The notes beneath the pieces are model-generated. The model had not been told where the DNA came from, searched no databases, and was given only the letters and a program-made list of their open reading frames with translations. The translations under genes were made by a program, and so were the position numbers. From NCBI GenBank assembly GCA_005881275.1, contig VBEF01000030.1:1-34607 (forward strand): DNA of 34,607 bases, written 5' to 3'. This document shows, piece by piece, positions 34,568 through 34,607 of the stretch (the first letter of the stretch is position 1; every line of letters begins with the position of its first letter). The DNA comes from Chloroflexota bacterium (lineage in GTDB: Bacteria; Chloroflexota; Dormibacteria; Dormibacterales; Dormibacteraceae).

Positions 34568-34607
34568 TACGTGTCTCCTTCATAACTTTTCATTCCGACC
34601 GGAGCAC

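Overview
The window is about 34.6 kb of GC-rich bacterial DNA. It most resembles a free-living, single-membrane (monoderm) lineage with many signalling genes, such as Chloroflexota, Candidatus Dormibacterota or a deep actinobacterial group. Supporting signs are a class E-like sortase with an LAATG-type surface protein, a Tad pilus locus without a visible secretin, GAF-LuxR regulators, PadR/HAAS and CHRD genes, and frequent GTG/TTG starts. The taxonomic placement is inference. I saw no tRNA, rRNA, CRISPR array, transposase or integrase.

Layout. (1) 1-435: the 3' end of a repetitive cell-wall-anchored surface protein with a clear intrinsic terminator. (2) 591-8533: a plus-strand signalling block with a GAF histidine kinase, a 1514-residue hybrid kinase carrying an exact 276-bp-period HAMP array plus two receiver domains, a CheR methyltransferase and a receiver-kinase; the last three genes overlap. 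(3) 8541-9264: a class E-like sortase whose ribosome-binding site lies in a hairpin. (4) 9271-11703, minus strand: a membrane-anchored unknown, a MoaD/ThiS-like protein overlapping a six-Asp-box beta-propeller gene, and a stand-alone cyclic-nucleotide-binding-fold protein. (5) 11702-14545, plus strand: a zinc-ribbon/class III cyclase/ATPase/TPR protein whose start codon overlaps that of the divergent cNMP-fold gene. (6) 14566-25954, minus strand: an almost gap-free Tad operon read as RDD membrane protein, CpaB, cNMP-TadZ fusion, HEAT-repeat protein, TadA, TadB, TadC, two TadE-like pseudopilins, TadG-like protein and a second TadA. (7) 25955-26315: a divergent regulatory region with three copies of a 7-bp motif in alternating orientation. 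(8) 26316-28464: a GAF-GAF-LuxR regulator and a small divergent kinase that seems to lack a normal start codon. (9) 28448-34567: an accessory set with an MFS transporter, YjbR, SRPBCC, a small Cys/His protein, a HAAS protein/PadR pair, a CHRD protein, a cupin and two membrane proteins.

The most interesting theme is the Tad locus and its flank. It has two CpaF/TadA ATPases, a TadZ fused to a cNMP-binding fold and lacking the canonical Walker A lysine, and a HEAT-repeat protein inside the operon. Next to it, converging on its 3' end, is a class III cyclase gene divergent from a second cNMP-fold gene. This suggests nucleotide-controlled Tad pilus assembly. However, both cNMP folds lack the canonical phosphate-binding Arg, so the ligand is open. 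Pilin, prepilin peptidase and secretin genes are not visible here. Start codons were chosen from Shine-Dalgarno matches and gene junctions and are predictions.
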